Of a DNA stretch of 5,302 nucleotides, positions 1 to 5,133 are shown one piece after another. Every line of letters starts with the position of its first letter. The first letter of the stretch is position 1. A model generated the notes under the pieces. The model saw only the letters and a program-made list of their open reading frames with translations. It made no database searches and was not told the origin of the DNA. The DNA is from an uncultured Ignavibacteriota bacterium (lineage in GTDB: Bacteria > Bacteroidota > Ignavibacteria > Tepidaquicellales > Tepidaquicellaceae). A program made the position numbers and the translations under genes. The stretch spans positions 1 through 5,302 of the forward strand of contig CALGOI010000399.1 in NCBI GenBank assembly GCA_937959065.1, read 5' to 3'.

Positions 1-355
1 CAATTCTTAATTGTCTGTCATTTTTAGCTATCAGAAGAAGGATGCCGTTATCCTTCCCTTCTTGCCCGATCTTATTCTCTTCGGCAATCCTTACCGATAC
101 ATCTTCAATCGGATCCCCATCGAGAGTAGGTATCATATATACTACTAACTGGTTAGATGTTTCTTTCTCGAAATTAACAAGTTTGGTAAGAAGGTAGTGA
201 ATCTGATCCTGGGTAAGTGTTCCTGTCTTATCAACAACATATTTATCAATTGTTGCTGACTTTCTTTCCATTCTCTGGGATTGCTGTGCATTTAAAAGCC
301 CGGAAAATAGAATAAGGATTGTAATGAATGATATTAATAATCTTTGGATAGGCAA
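1..355 (-). CDS. Exported TPM-domain (YgcG-like) protein, 3' end cut by window edge
   Basis: The reading frame is open from a stop at 376-374 to the window edge, giving 118 residues from a TTG codon at 355-353. There is no ATG before residue 29, and starting there would remove the hydrophobic N-terminus, so TTG is preferred; an ATT at 364-362 is a rarer alternative. Residues 1-23 look like a signal peptide (one Arg, then a hydrophobic stretch ending LNA before QQS). Residues about 36-118 match the start of the TPM fold: V-D-x-T-G-x-L-T (41-48), FEKETSNQLVVYMIPTLDG (62-80), and IGQEGKDNGILLLIAKNDR (96-114), which is the family's most typical segment. TPM proteins include bacterial YgcG and plant TLP18.3; phosphatase or envelope-maintenance roles have been proposed but the function here is unknown. 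In this family a C-terminal membrane segment and glycine-rich tail often follow, but that part lies outside the window. No Shine-Dalgarno sequence is visible. Confidence 0.82.
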   Translation of the reverse strand, partial: MPIQRLLISFITILILFSGLLNAQQSQRMERKSATIDKYVVDKTGTLTQDQIHYLLTKLVNFEKETSNQLVVYMIPTLDGDPIEDVSVRIAEENKIGQEGKDNGILLLIAKNDRQLRI

Positions 356-364
356 ATATGCAAT

Positions 365-434
365 TTTTATTAACTAAAGTTAATAAAATGCTTATAAAAT
401 AATAAGTGATAAAGTATAGTTTTATATACTTTAT
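365..434. repeat. Three consecutive inverted repeats in the spacer between the T9SS cargo gene and the TPM gene
   Basis: The spacer is almost wholly palindromic. Repeat A has 10-base perfect arms at 365-374 and 379-388 with a 4-base loop. Repeat B has 5-base arms at 391-395 and 402-406 with a 6-base loop. Repeat C has 10-base perfect arms at 409-418 and 425-434 with a 6-base loop, and it overlaps the stop codon (433-431) of the upstream gene. All arms are AT-rich. On the minus strand none is followed by a proper U-tract, so they are poor intrinsic terminators. They could act as an operator, or as mRNA 3'-end and 5'-leader structures. Matching arms are seen directly; any function is inference. 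Confidence 0.6.
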
Positions 435-1873
435 TTAACTAAAATCATCTTTTTAACAAAGTTCTTACCGGCAGATACAAAGCGGTAAAAATAAATTCCC
501 GTATTTAGATTTTCCCCTGAAAACTCAACCTCGTAATTTCCGGCTGATAATTTTTGATCAACCAGTTTGGCGACTTCTCTGCCCATTATATCATAGACTT
601 TGAGAGAAGTTTCTGATGATACAGGGATAGAAAACCTGATCCGGGTCGATGGATTAAATGGATTGGGGTAATTTTGTTCAAGAGAATACGAAGATGGTAC
701 TTCACTACCAATTGGTTCGATAAAAACACTACCTCCGGTGGTTGTGTGAAAGACAACAGCATCTCCCCAGGGAAATCCACCCGCAACATACCAATTACTT
801 GGATCTAACATTTTAGCACCTGTTATTAAATCTGTATAATCAATAGAATCAAGTTGCCATGTCAAACCATTATTTGAAGTACTACCAATAAGAATATTTT
901 TGATTGAAGAAGAACCATTTTCTCCATAATAAATACCATATCCTGAACTCAGAAATTCAATCCCTTCAGGTAGTAAATTCTGAATTGTGTTAATCTGTGT
1001 CCAATTAATACCCCCATTAGTAGTTTTGAGAATAAGGGTTGAAAAACTAAACTGCCCAATGCCAATCAAAAACCCTGTTGACTGTGAGATAAACGAAACT
1101 CCTGAAAAATTATTTACATCCGGGAATAGTTTTTCCTGCCAGGTTATTCCTCCATTCGTTGTATTATACACCACCGCTTGTAATACAAAATCCACTACCC
1201 TAAATCCCGCTGCAAATCCCGTCTCATTATCAATAAATTCAATTTCATTAATATAAACAGAATCAGGGAGGGGTTGCTCAACCCAATTGGAACCACCATT
1301 AGTGGTTTTTAGGATTGTTCCCTTTAGATAACTTCTCTCTGCACATAAATATCCTGTATTAGCAGTTGCGAAATCCATCGAAATTACATACTCAAAACCG
1401 CTCAAAACCTCACCAAAAGGAAACCAAGACACACCATTATTTGTACTTTTTATAAAATAAGCTCCATAATTGCTTCCCCTAACATCACTCATCCCTAATC
1501 GGTAAAATCTTTCCTTTAAATACTCAGGTAAAAAAATTGGTAAACTCACAGATTTGTTTTCATCTGAAGTAATGTTATAAGCCCCTGAACCGTAAAATAC
1601 ACCATCCGTGTATTTCAAATTTACAATAGCCCTGGTTGAATCCGGTAATAAGCCCTGACTCCATACGTTAGAAGATGATTTATAAAATGATCTTCCAATT
1701 ACATTAGTTCCAATAGGGTCTCCAACCCATCCACCGGTACACCCATTTAAAGAATTGGCAAAATCTATGGAAAGGATTAACCCGGAATTAGATGGAATGT
1801 TTTGCTGCACCCATTGCGCTTTAAGAGGAATTATCGGAACAATAAAAGCTAGTAATACTATAATTGTTCTCAT
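431..1873 (-). CDS. Secreted YCF48/Asp-box-like propeller protein with T9SS C-terminal sorting domain
   Basis: This 480-residue protein begins with a signal peptide (about 1-19, Arg at position 2, hydrophobic core, PLKA before QW). The middle carries repeated Asp-box/BNR-like turns of the form K-T-T-N-G-G-x-x-W at residues 142-150, 189-197, 237-245, 283-291 and 332-339, with a degenerate copy near 376-381. Most are separated by about 45 residues and several are followed by a strand ending T-G-F/Y, as in YCF48-like beta-propellers. Residues about 396-480 form a type-A T9SS sorting domain: NYPNPFNPST (401-410), VYDIMGREV (426-434), NTGIYFYRF (457-465) and KKMILVK at the very end. In this family the tail directs outer-membrane translocation and is usually removed. 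The protein is therefore predicted to be exported by Sec and then by T9SS to the cell surface or medium. Its ligand or enzymatic role is unknown; the propeller may only bind. The start lies 18 nt after a terminator U-tract and has no Shine-Dalgarno sequence. Confidence 0.9.
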   Translation of the reverse strand: MRTIIVLLAFIVPIIPLKAQWVQQNIPSNSGLILSIDFANSLNGCTGGWVGDPIGTNVIGRSFYKSSSNVWSQGLLPDSTRAIVNLKYTDGVFYGSGAYNITSDENKSVSLPIFLPEYLKERFYRLGMSDVRGSNYGAYFIKSTNNGVSWFPFGEVLSGFEYVISMDFATANTGYLCAERSYLKGTILKTTNGGSNWVEQPLPDSVYINEIEFIDNETGFAAGFRVVDFVLQAVVYNTTNGGITWQEKLFPDVNNFSGVSFISQSTGFLIGIGQFSFSTLILKTTNGGINWTQINTIQNLLPEGIEFLSSGYGIYYGENGSSSIKNILIGSTSNNGLTWQLDSIDYTDLITGAKMLDPSNWYVAGGFPWGDAVVFHTTTGGSVFIEPIGSEVPSSYSLEQNYPNPFNPSTRIRFSIPVSSETSLKVYDIMGREVAKLVDQKLSAGNYEVEFSGENLNTGIYFYRFVSAGKNFVKKMILVK

Positions 1874-1891
1874 ATTTTTAGTGATAGTTAT

Positions 1892-1923
1892 AAAAAAAGC
1901 GGCAACATAAATGCTGCCGCTTT
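1892..1923 (-). terminator. Rho-independent terminator of the exbB-exbD-exbD operon
   Basis: Perfect 9-base arms at 1896-1904 and 1915-1923 (core GCGGCA / TGCCGC) enclose a 10-base loop. Read on the minus strand, the GC-rich stem runs directly into seven T residues (1898-1892), the classic intrinsic terminator layout. It begins 19 nt after the stop codon of the second exbD. A-rich sequence on the other side of the stem is short, so the element is mainly unidirectional. It ends only 18 nt before the ATG of the next gene. Confidence 0.92.
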
Positions 1924-1942
1924 AAAACGATTAAAAACATGA

Positions 1943-2467
1943 TCACCCGCCTGCAAGGCGGACGATCTCTTTATCTGTATCTTCCATTTTCATGAAAGTA
2001 TATCTTTTGTCGATTTTAGCTCTGTTGATCTCATCCAGTATATCAACCATGAGGTTGTAATTCATACCTCTGTCGAACTTAAGGAGCATCAGCAAGTTTG
2101 GATTTGCTGCATGTCTTGCTTCAAGTTCTTTCCTTAAATTAGTAAGGTTGATGTTTTCCGGCGGCATTTCTGTACCGTCAGGTTTACCGTGTGAGAAATA
2201 AATGTTTCCTTTGTCAGAAACCCTTACATATAAAACGTTACTTGCATCAACCTTTACTTTATCTTGCTCTTCGCCTTTAGGTAAATTGATCTGCATTACC
2301 TGGGGAGTCGCAAGAGTGGTTGTCAACATAAAGAATGTAAGCAGAAGCATGATAACATCCACCATAGGGGTCATGTCGATTCTTACACCGAGTTTCTTTC
2401 CTTTTTGGTATTTTTTCTGCCGTTTATTAAAGGCTTCCGGAGCTTCAAAACCACCACCACCTGCCAT
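1943..2467 (-). CDS. exbD: ExbD-family biopolymer transport protein, second paralogue
   Basis: The product is a 174-residue ExbD/TolR-type subunit of an inner-membrane proton channel. A basic, glycine-rich cytoplasmic N-terminus (1-30) precedes the single transmembrane helix (about 34-52), which starts with the family signature R-I-D-M-T-P-M-V-D-V. Asp37 corresponds to the protonatable aspartate (Asp25 of E. coli ExbD). The periplasmic part (about 55-174) contains NLPKGEE after the helix and a C-terminal region NYNLMVDILDEINRA (136-150), which matches the usual ExbD Y-G-x-V-V-x-V-M-D element only loosely. This copy has therefore diverged more than its neighbour in the periplasmic domain. A good ribosome binding site (AGGAG, 2481-2477) sits 9 nt before the ATG. 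The gene follows exbD1 by 45 nt and ends just before a strong terminator, so it is the last gene of the operon. It probably forms an ExbD dimer, with itself or with its paralogue, inside an ExbB pentamer. Confidence 0.9.
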   Translation of the reverse strand: MAGGGGFEAPEAFNKRQKKYQKGKKLGVRIDMTPMVDVIMLLLTFFMLTTTLATPQVMQINLPKGEEQDKVKVDASNVLYVRVSDKGNIYFSHGKPDGTEMPPENINLTNLRKELEARHAANPNLLMLLKFDRGMNYNLMVDILDEINRAKIDKRYTFMKMEDTDKEIVRLAGG

Positions 2468-2476
2468 AATTAAACT

Positions 2477-2481
2477 CTCCT
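2477..2481 (-). promoter_or_regulatory. Ribosome binding site of the second exbD
   Basis: AGGAG is read on the minus strand with a 9-nt spacer to the ATG at 2467. It is a clear Shine-Dalgarno match, stronger than that of the preceding exbD, and supports the chosen start. Confidence 0.75.
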
Positions 2482-2512
2482 GTTTATTTAGTTATAATTA
2501 ATTTACTAAATT

Positions 2513-3088
2513 CTAATCTGATTTTAGGTCAGTAACTAACGCAAACCTGGTATTGCTTGTTGCTTTAAGCGATGCCATGAGATCTTCTACGACACCATAG
2601 TTGGTTTCCTGATCACCTTTTATAACTATTCTGTAGTCTCTTTTATTGTCAGACATGTTTTTCAATGCGAGTCTTAGATCGTTAATAATCTTTTCAAATT
2701 CTTCTTTATTAAGAAGAACTACAGATCTATTTAGTGCTTTATCACCAACCTTACCTGTTAATTCAAATTCGCTTTTTGAAGTCGAATCAGGATGATACAA
2801 TCCGATACCGAACTGGTCACCAAAAACTTCATTCCTGACTTCATAATTATCAACGTCAACCCATACATCACCTGCAGGGGTAAGAGTAAATGTCATTATA
2901 TCCTGGTCTGGTAATTTAGTCGAATCTGTGTTGACGGACTTAGGAAGTGTTACTTCAACAATTTCCGACTCCGCAGCTTTGAAAGTAGCGGTAAGCATGA
3001 AAAAGGTCAATAAAAGCATAATCACGTCGACCAATGGCGTCATATCGATATTAATACCGGGTTTCTTTGTCGATCTGGATTTTCCCAT
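2513..3088 (-). CDS. exbD: ExbD-family biopolymer transport protein, first paralogue (long form)
   Basis: This 191-residue ExbD/TolR-type proton-channel subunit has a short basic cytoplasmic tail (1-11), then the signature G-I-N-I-D-M-T-P-L-V-D-V-I-M (11-24) and a single transmembrane helix (about 17-36). Asp21 is the expected protonatable residue. The periplasmic domain ends with a well-preserved ExbD element: RIVIKGDQETNYGVVEDLMASL (153-174), then RFALVTDL. At 191 residues it is longer than the roughly 140 usual for ExbD. The extra length lies in the middle, roughly residues 82-125, in a polar stretch (FGIGLYHPDSTSKSEFELTG at 93-112) not expected in a standard ExbD. It follows exbB by 72 nt and precedes the second exbD by 45 nt. 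Only a weak AGGA ribosome binding site is seen 10 nt before the ATG. The predicted partners are ExbB and possibly TonB at the inner membrane. Confidence 0.92.
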   Translation of the reverse strand: MGKSRSTKKPGINIDMTPLVDVIMLLLTFFMLTATFKAAESEIVEVTLPKSVNTDSTKLPDQDIMTFTLTPAGDVWVDVDNYEVRNEVFGDQFGIGLYHPDSTSKSEFELTGKVGDKALNRSVVLLNKEEFEKIINDLRLALKNMSDNKRDYRIVIKGDQETNYGVVEDLMASLKATSNTRFALVTDLKSD

Positions 3089-3124
3089 GTTTATATTATC
3101 CTATTTATTGCTTTTTATTAATTT

Positions 3125-3158
3125 AACCACATAATGTGGTTTAGGGTTTCATTAACCC
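3125..3158 (-). repeat. Two adjacent hairpins between exbB and the first exbD
   Basis: Reading the minus strand from the exbB stop codon (3163-3161), a small stem with 5-base arms (3154-3158 and 3144-3148, GGGTT/AACCC, 5-base loop) starts 2 nt after the stop. A 17-base palindrome with 8-base perfect arms (3134-3141 and 3125-3132, AACCACAT/ATGTGGTT around one central base) follows 2 nt later. No U-tract follows either stem, so these are not standard terminators. They could protect the exbB 3' end from exonucleases, mark an RNA processing site, or attenuate partially so that more ExbB than ExbD is made. The palindromes are seen directly; the role is inferred. Confidence 0.6.
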
Positions 3159-3160
3159 CA

Positions 3161-3943
3161 TTATGCTTGTTTTCTTGACCTGAATGCAAGTATCTGAAGC
3201 ATATTATAAGTTGCTTCATCAATCATATATGTGATGTTACTTACTTTAGTTGTATAAACGTTGTACGATATAGTACCAACGATAGCACCAAAGAGACCAC
3301 CAGCAGTATTGATAAGTGCTTCAGAAATACCGGCTGAAAGTTCAGCAGCATTTGGAGTACCGGCAGTTGCAAGAGCCTGAAACGCTCTGATCATACCTAC
3401 TACTGTACCGAATAGACCAACAAGTACTGATACAGAAGCGATTGTTGAAAGCGCTACTAGGTTTCTTTCAAGAAGCGGAACTTCAAGCATCATTGCTTCT
3501 TCAATAGCAGTTTGAACTTCCTGAAGCCGCTCTTCGGTTTCAAGTTTTGGATTCATAGCAGCAATCTGATATCTTTCGAGACCTTGCTTGATAATATTAG
3601 CAATTGATCCCTTTTGTTTATCGCATTCTGCCATGGCACCTTCTATGTCACCCTCAGTGAGAAGGTTTTGAACTTTTTTCAAAAAGGGTTCAATCGGACC
3701 TTTACCTCTGGCTTTACCTAATGAAAGTTGTCTTTCAATAGTATAAGTAATAACCATGATACTTAATGCCATAAGAACTATTACCACAGGACCCCCAAGG
3801 TAAATAGCACCTATTAAGTTAGCAGGAACCGTTTTTTCCGGAGTTGTAAAGTTTGCCGGGTTCCCGAATACAAAGTAAAAAATGATAGCTGATACAGCTA
3901 CAGCCGTAAAAACTAGTACTAGAGTAAATGCAGATTGTTTCAT
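3161..3943 (-). CDS. exbB: ExbB/TolQ/MotA-family proton channel protein
   Basis: The product is a 260-residue ExbB/TolQ-type inner-membrane subunit that, with ExbD, uses the proton gradient to drive TonB-dependent outer-membrane uptake or a similar envelope motor. Hydrophobic segments lie at about 5-26, 44-68, 162-188 and 204-230. The first is an extra N-terminal helix beyond the three of E. coli ExbB. The cytoplasmic domain (about 70-160) contains LLTEGDIEGAMAECDKQ (94-110) and LLERNLVALSTIA (157-169). The core channel motifs follow: VGLFGTVVGMIRAFQ (175-189) and GISEALINTAGGLFGAIVGTISYN (205-228). Thr180 and Thr213 probably correspond to the polar pore threonines, and Glu208 to the conserved glutamate of the G-I-x-E-A-L motif. 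The usual A-I-P in the last helix reads A-I-V. The start is fixed by a strong Shine-Dalgarno sequence 10 nt upstream. It is the first gene of exbB-exbD-exbD. TolQ or a MotA-like role cannot be excluded, but the tandem ExbD genes favour ExbB. Confidence 0.93.
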   Translation of the reverse strand: MKQSAFTLVLVFTAVAVSAIIFYFVFGNPANFTTPEKTVPANLIGAIYLGGPVVIVLMALSIMVITYTIERQLSLGKARGKGPIEPFLKKVQNLLTEGDIEGAMAECDKQKGSIANIIKQGLERYQIAAMNPKLETEERLQEVQTAIEEAMMLEVPLLERNLVALSTIASVSVLVGLFGTVVGMIRAFQALATAGTPNAAELSAGISEALINTAGGLFGAIVGTISYNVYTTKVSNITYMIDEATYNMLQILAFRSRKQA

Positions 3944-3953
3944 CTATAGTAAA

Positions 3954-3959
3954 CCTCCT
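3954..3959 (-). promoter_or_regulatory. Strong ribosome binding site of exbB
   Basis: A full AGGAGG (part of TAGGAGGT) on the minus strand lies 10 nt before the exbB ATG. It is the best Shine-Dalgarno match in the window. It contrasts with the adenylate kinase, STAS and T9SS-cargo genes, which have none, and it suggests high translation of ExbB. Confidence 0.85.
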
Positions 3960-3984
3960 AGATTTCTCAAAGGTTATTTATTAA

Positions 3985-4013
3985 TTAATATTTTTTAAAA
4001 TGTTTCTTGTCGA
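3985..4013 (-). promoter_or_regulatory. Candidate sigma70-like promoter of the exb operon
   Basis: On the minus strand, TCGACA (4013-4008, five of six matches to TTGACA) is followed after exactly 17 nt by TATTAA (3990-3985, four of six matches to TATAAT). Transcription would start near 3978, leaving a leader of about 35 nt that includes the exbB ribosome binding site. A Bacteroidota-type -7 element is an alternative: TAACCTTTG (3976-3968) resembles TAnnTTTG but with one extra base. The surrounding sequence is very AT-rich, so chance matches are likely and this remains tentative. Confidence 0.4.
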
Positions 4014-4023
4014 AATACTTAGT

Positions 4024-4056
4024 AAAAAAATCTTCAATAGAGTGTAAGGATACACT
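4024..4056 (-). terminator. Possible weak terminator or attenuator after the STAS gene
   Basis: Perfect 6-base arms (4051-4056 and 4041-4046, AGTGTA/TACACT) with a 4-base loop overlap the STAS stop codon. Seven T residues on the minus strand (4030-4024) follow, but 10 nt separate the stem from the T-tract, so it does not meet the normal intrinsic terminator layout. It may give partial termination or simply be a 3'-end structure. Confidence 0.3.
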
Positions 4057-4405
4057 AACTTTCAGAAAAGCTTTTTAGAGCTTCGTCCAAAGAGGCATAA
4101 GAGTCAAAAATTAGCGCTAGTTTAGTTATAACAAAAAGGTTTTCGAGATTCTTATTTAGCTGGCAAATTTTAATTTGTCCTTCACGTTTCGAGTAGTTGG
4201 CATGTGCTGAGATTAGGACTCCAAGAGCGGTACTGTTTAGGTAGAGGACATCACCAAGGTCGATGACAAGTTTCTTATTCCCCTGTTCCTGCAATTTACT
4301 TATTTCATCTTTAAGTTCATCGGTTTCATCACCTCCCACAAAATTTCCCTTGGGTTTCAGGACTGCAATTCCATCATGTAGCAGTTCGAGTTCTACTTTG
4401 GGCAT
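4055..4405 (-). CDS. Single-domain STAS protein, anti-sigma-factor-antagonist-like
   Basis: This 116-residue protein consists of one STAS domain, the fold of SpoIIAA/RsbV-type anti-anti-sigma factors. The N-terminal strands carry V-E-L-E-L-L-H-D-G-I-A-V-L-K-P-K-G-N-F (4-22), followed by a helix DETDELKDEISKLQ (26-39) and the central LVIDLGDVLYLNSTALGVLISAH (46-68). In SpoIIAA the equivalent loop reads D-S-S-G-L-G-V, with the second Ser phosphorylated by the partner kinase. Here it reads N-S-T-A-L-G-V, which puts Thr59 at the phosphoacceptor position, preceded by Ser58. The C-terminal part (QIKICQLNKNLENLFVITKL, 77-96) has the usual strand and N-x-x-x-x-x-x-F/L-x-x-T-x-L pattern, and the protein ends as expected for the family. 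It is cytoplasmic by composition. No anti-sigma kinase, phosphatase or sigma factor gene is next to it, so its partner must be encoded elsewhere. No Shine-Dalgarno sequence is visible. A role in another switch, such as lipid transport or chemotaxis-like partner switching, is possible. Confidence 0.88.
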   Translation of the reverse strand: MPKVELELLHDGIAVLKPKGNFVGGDETDELKDEISKLQEQGNKKLVIDLGDVLYLNSTALGVLISAHANYSKREGQIKICQLNKNLENLFVITKLALIFDSYASLDEALKSFSES

Positions 4406-4563
4406 ATTTAGGTAATTTTTGGTTCGTTAAAATAAATCAATATATTGAAAATATCAATAAACAAAAACCATATAACAATTTGATAATACCGTTTTAAGGC
4501 TCAAATTAGATGATTTCGCATAATATCAGCATTTCAAAACTTAAATAATATACTAAAAATTTA
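4406..4563 (-). promoter_or_regulatory. AT-rich spacer with a weak promoter/operator candidate upstream of the STAS gene
   Basis: This 158-nt gap contains no credible open frame. On the minus strand, TTGTTA (4478-4473) and GATATT (4455-4450) are spaced by 17 nt, each matching four of six consensus bases, which is weak in such AT-rich DNA. The second box is covered by an inverted repeat with 6-base perfect arms (4443-4448 and 4454-4459) around a 5-base loop, which could be an operator or chance. The size of the gap itself suggests the STAS gene has its own promoter. No terminator is visible after adk. Confidence 0.25.
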
Positions 4564-5118
4564 TTAATTTGCGCTAATGGAATCTATTATATTGTTATTT
4601 ATATTATTTATATCCCCAACACCAATAATTTCGATTACTTTATTATGTTCAGAATAATAATTCAGTACCGGTTCGGTGGAATTTCTATATACTTCCAACC
4701 GGTTTTTTATGGTCTCCTCGGTATCATCGCTTCTTCCTCGCTTTAATAATCTTTTAATAATCTCATTGTCCTCTGCAGATAAAGAGATAACCTTATATTC
4801 GGTAAAACTCTTTTCTTCGAAAATTTTATCCAATGCCTTTGCCTGCTCTAATGTCCTGGGAAAACCATCAAGTATGAATCCTTTATCCGCTTCTTCACCC
4901 AATGCATCCTTTACAATTCCGATCATAATCTCATCAGGAACTAAATCCCCCTTATCCATAATTTCTTTTGCCTTTTTACCCAGTTCTGTTTCATCCCTTA
5001 CAGCTTTTCTGAGGATGTCTCCGGTTGAAAGATGGCGTAAGTTAAGTTTTTCTGCCAATAACTTAGCTTGAGTCCCCTTTCCTACACCAGGGGGACCAAA
5101 AATAATGAGTCTGTGCAT
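4564..5118 (-). CDS. adk: Adenylate kinase, short-LID form
   Basis: This cytoplasmic enzyme interconverts ATP + AMP and 2 ADP, keeping the adenylate pool balanced. The 184 residues include the P-loop GPPGVGKGTQ (8-17), the AMP-site STGD (31-34) with Arg37, LVPDEI (59-64), and LDGFPRT (83-89) with Arg88. The lid region is RLLKRGRSDDTEETIKNRL (123-141), with Arg residues at 123, 127, 129 and 140 and the D-D pair at 131-132. The long zinc- or hydrogen-bonded LID insertion of E. coli-type enzymes (about 214 residues) is absent, so this is the short form. The C-terminus ends in an Asn-rich stretch (about 170-176). The start is supported by the P-loop position typical of the family, although there is no Shine-Dalgarno sequence. 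It lies 15 nt after rlmN and is probably co-transcribed with it. Confidence 0.96.
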   Translation of the reverse strand: MHRLIIFGPPGVGKGTQAKLLAEKLNLRHLSTGDILRKAVRDETELGKKAKEIMDKGDLVPDEIMIGIVKDALGEEADKGFILDGFPRTLEQAKALDKIFEEKSFTEYKVISLSAEDNEIIKRLLKRGRSDDTEETIKNRLEVYRNSTEPVLNYYSEHNKVIEIIGVGDINNINNNIIDSISAN

Positions 5119-5133
5119 TTTATAGATTATTTA

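Noticed and set aside
212..232. P-type ATPase phosphorylation motif DKTGTLT in the leftmost gene
   Set aside because: The surrounding residues match a TPM domain behind a signal peptide. A P-type ATPase would need upstream transmembrane and actuator regions, which are absent, so the motif is a coincidence.
586..789. Minus-strand 67-codon frame inside the T9SS cargo gene
   Set aside because: It is in another frame of a gene whose own frame has a clear signal peptide, repeats and sorting domain, and it has no independent support.
987..1256. Plus-strand open frame of 89 codons
   Set aside because: It is antisense to the propeller protein, has no recognisable domain, and is explained as a shadow of the repeated T-N-G-G-x-x-W coding sequence.
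2202..2501. Plus-strand open frame of 99 codons overlapping exbD
   Set aside because: It is antisense to a well-supported ExbD gene, and its composition reflects the reverse complement of the transmembrane segment.
3125..3158. Intrinsic terminator between exbB and exbD
   Set aside because: The stems are real, but no T-tract follows on either strand, and the downstream exbD genes clearly belong to the same operon, so full termination is unlikely.
4443..4459. Inverted repeat upstream of the STAS gene as a defined operator
   Set aside because: The arms are only 6 bases, fully AT-rich apart from one pair, and lie in very AT-rich DNA. It is kept only as a low-confidence note in the spacer entry.
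4676..5071. Plus-strand open frame of 131 codons overlapping adk
   Set aside because: The minus-strand frame carries all adenylate kinase motifs. The plus-strand frame is Ser/Leu-rich with no family resemblance and no ribosome binding site.
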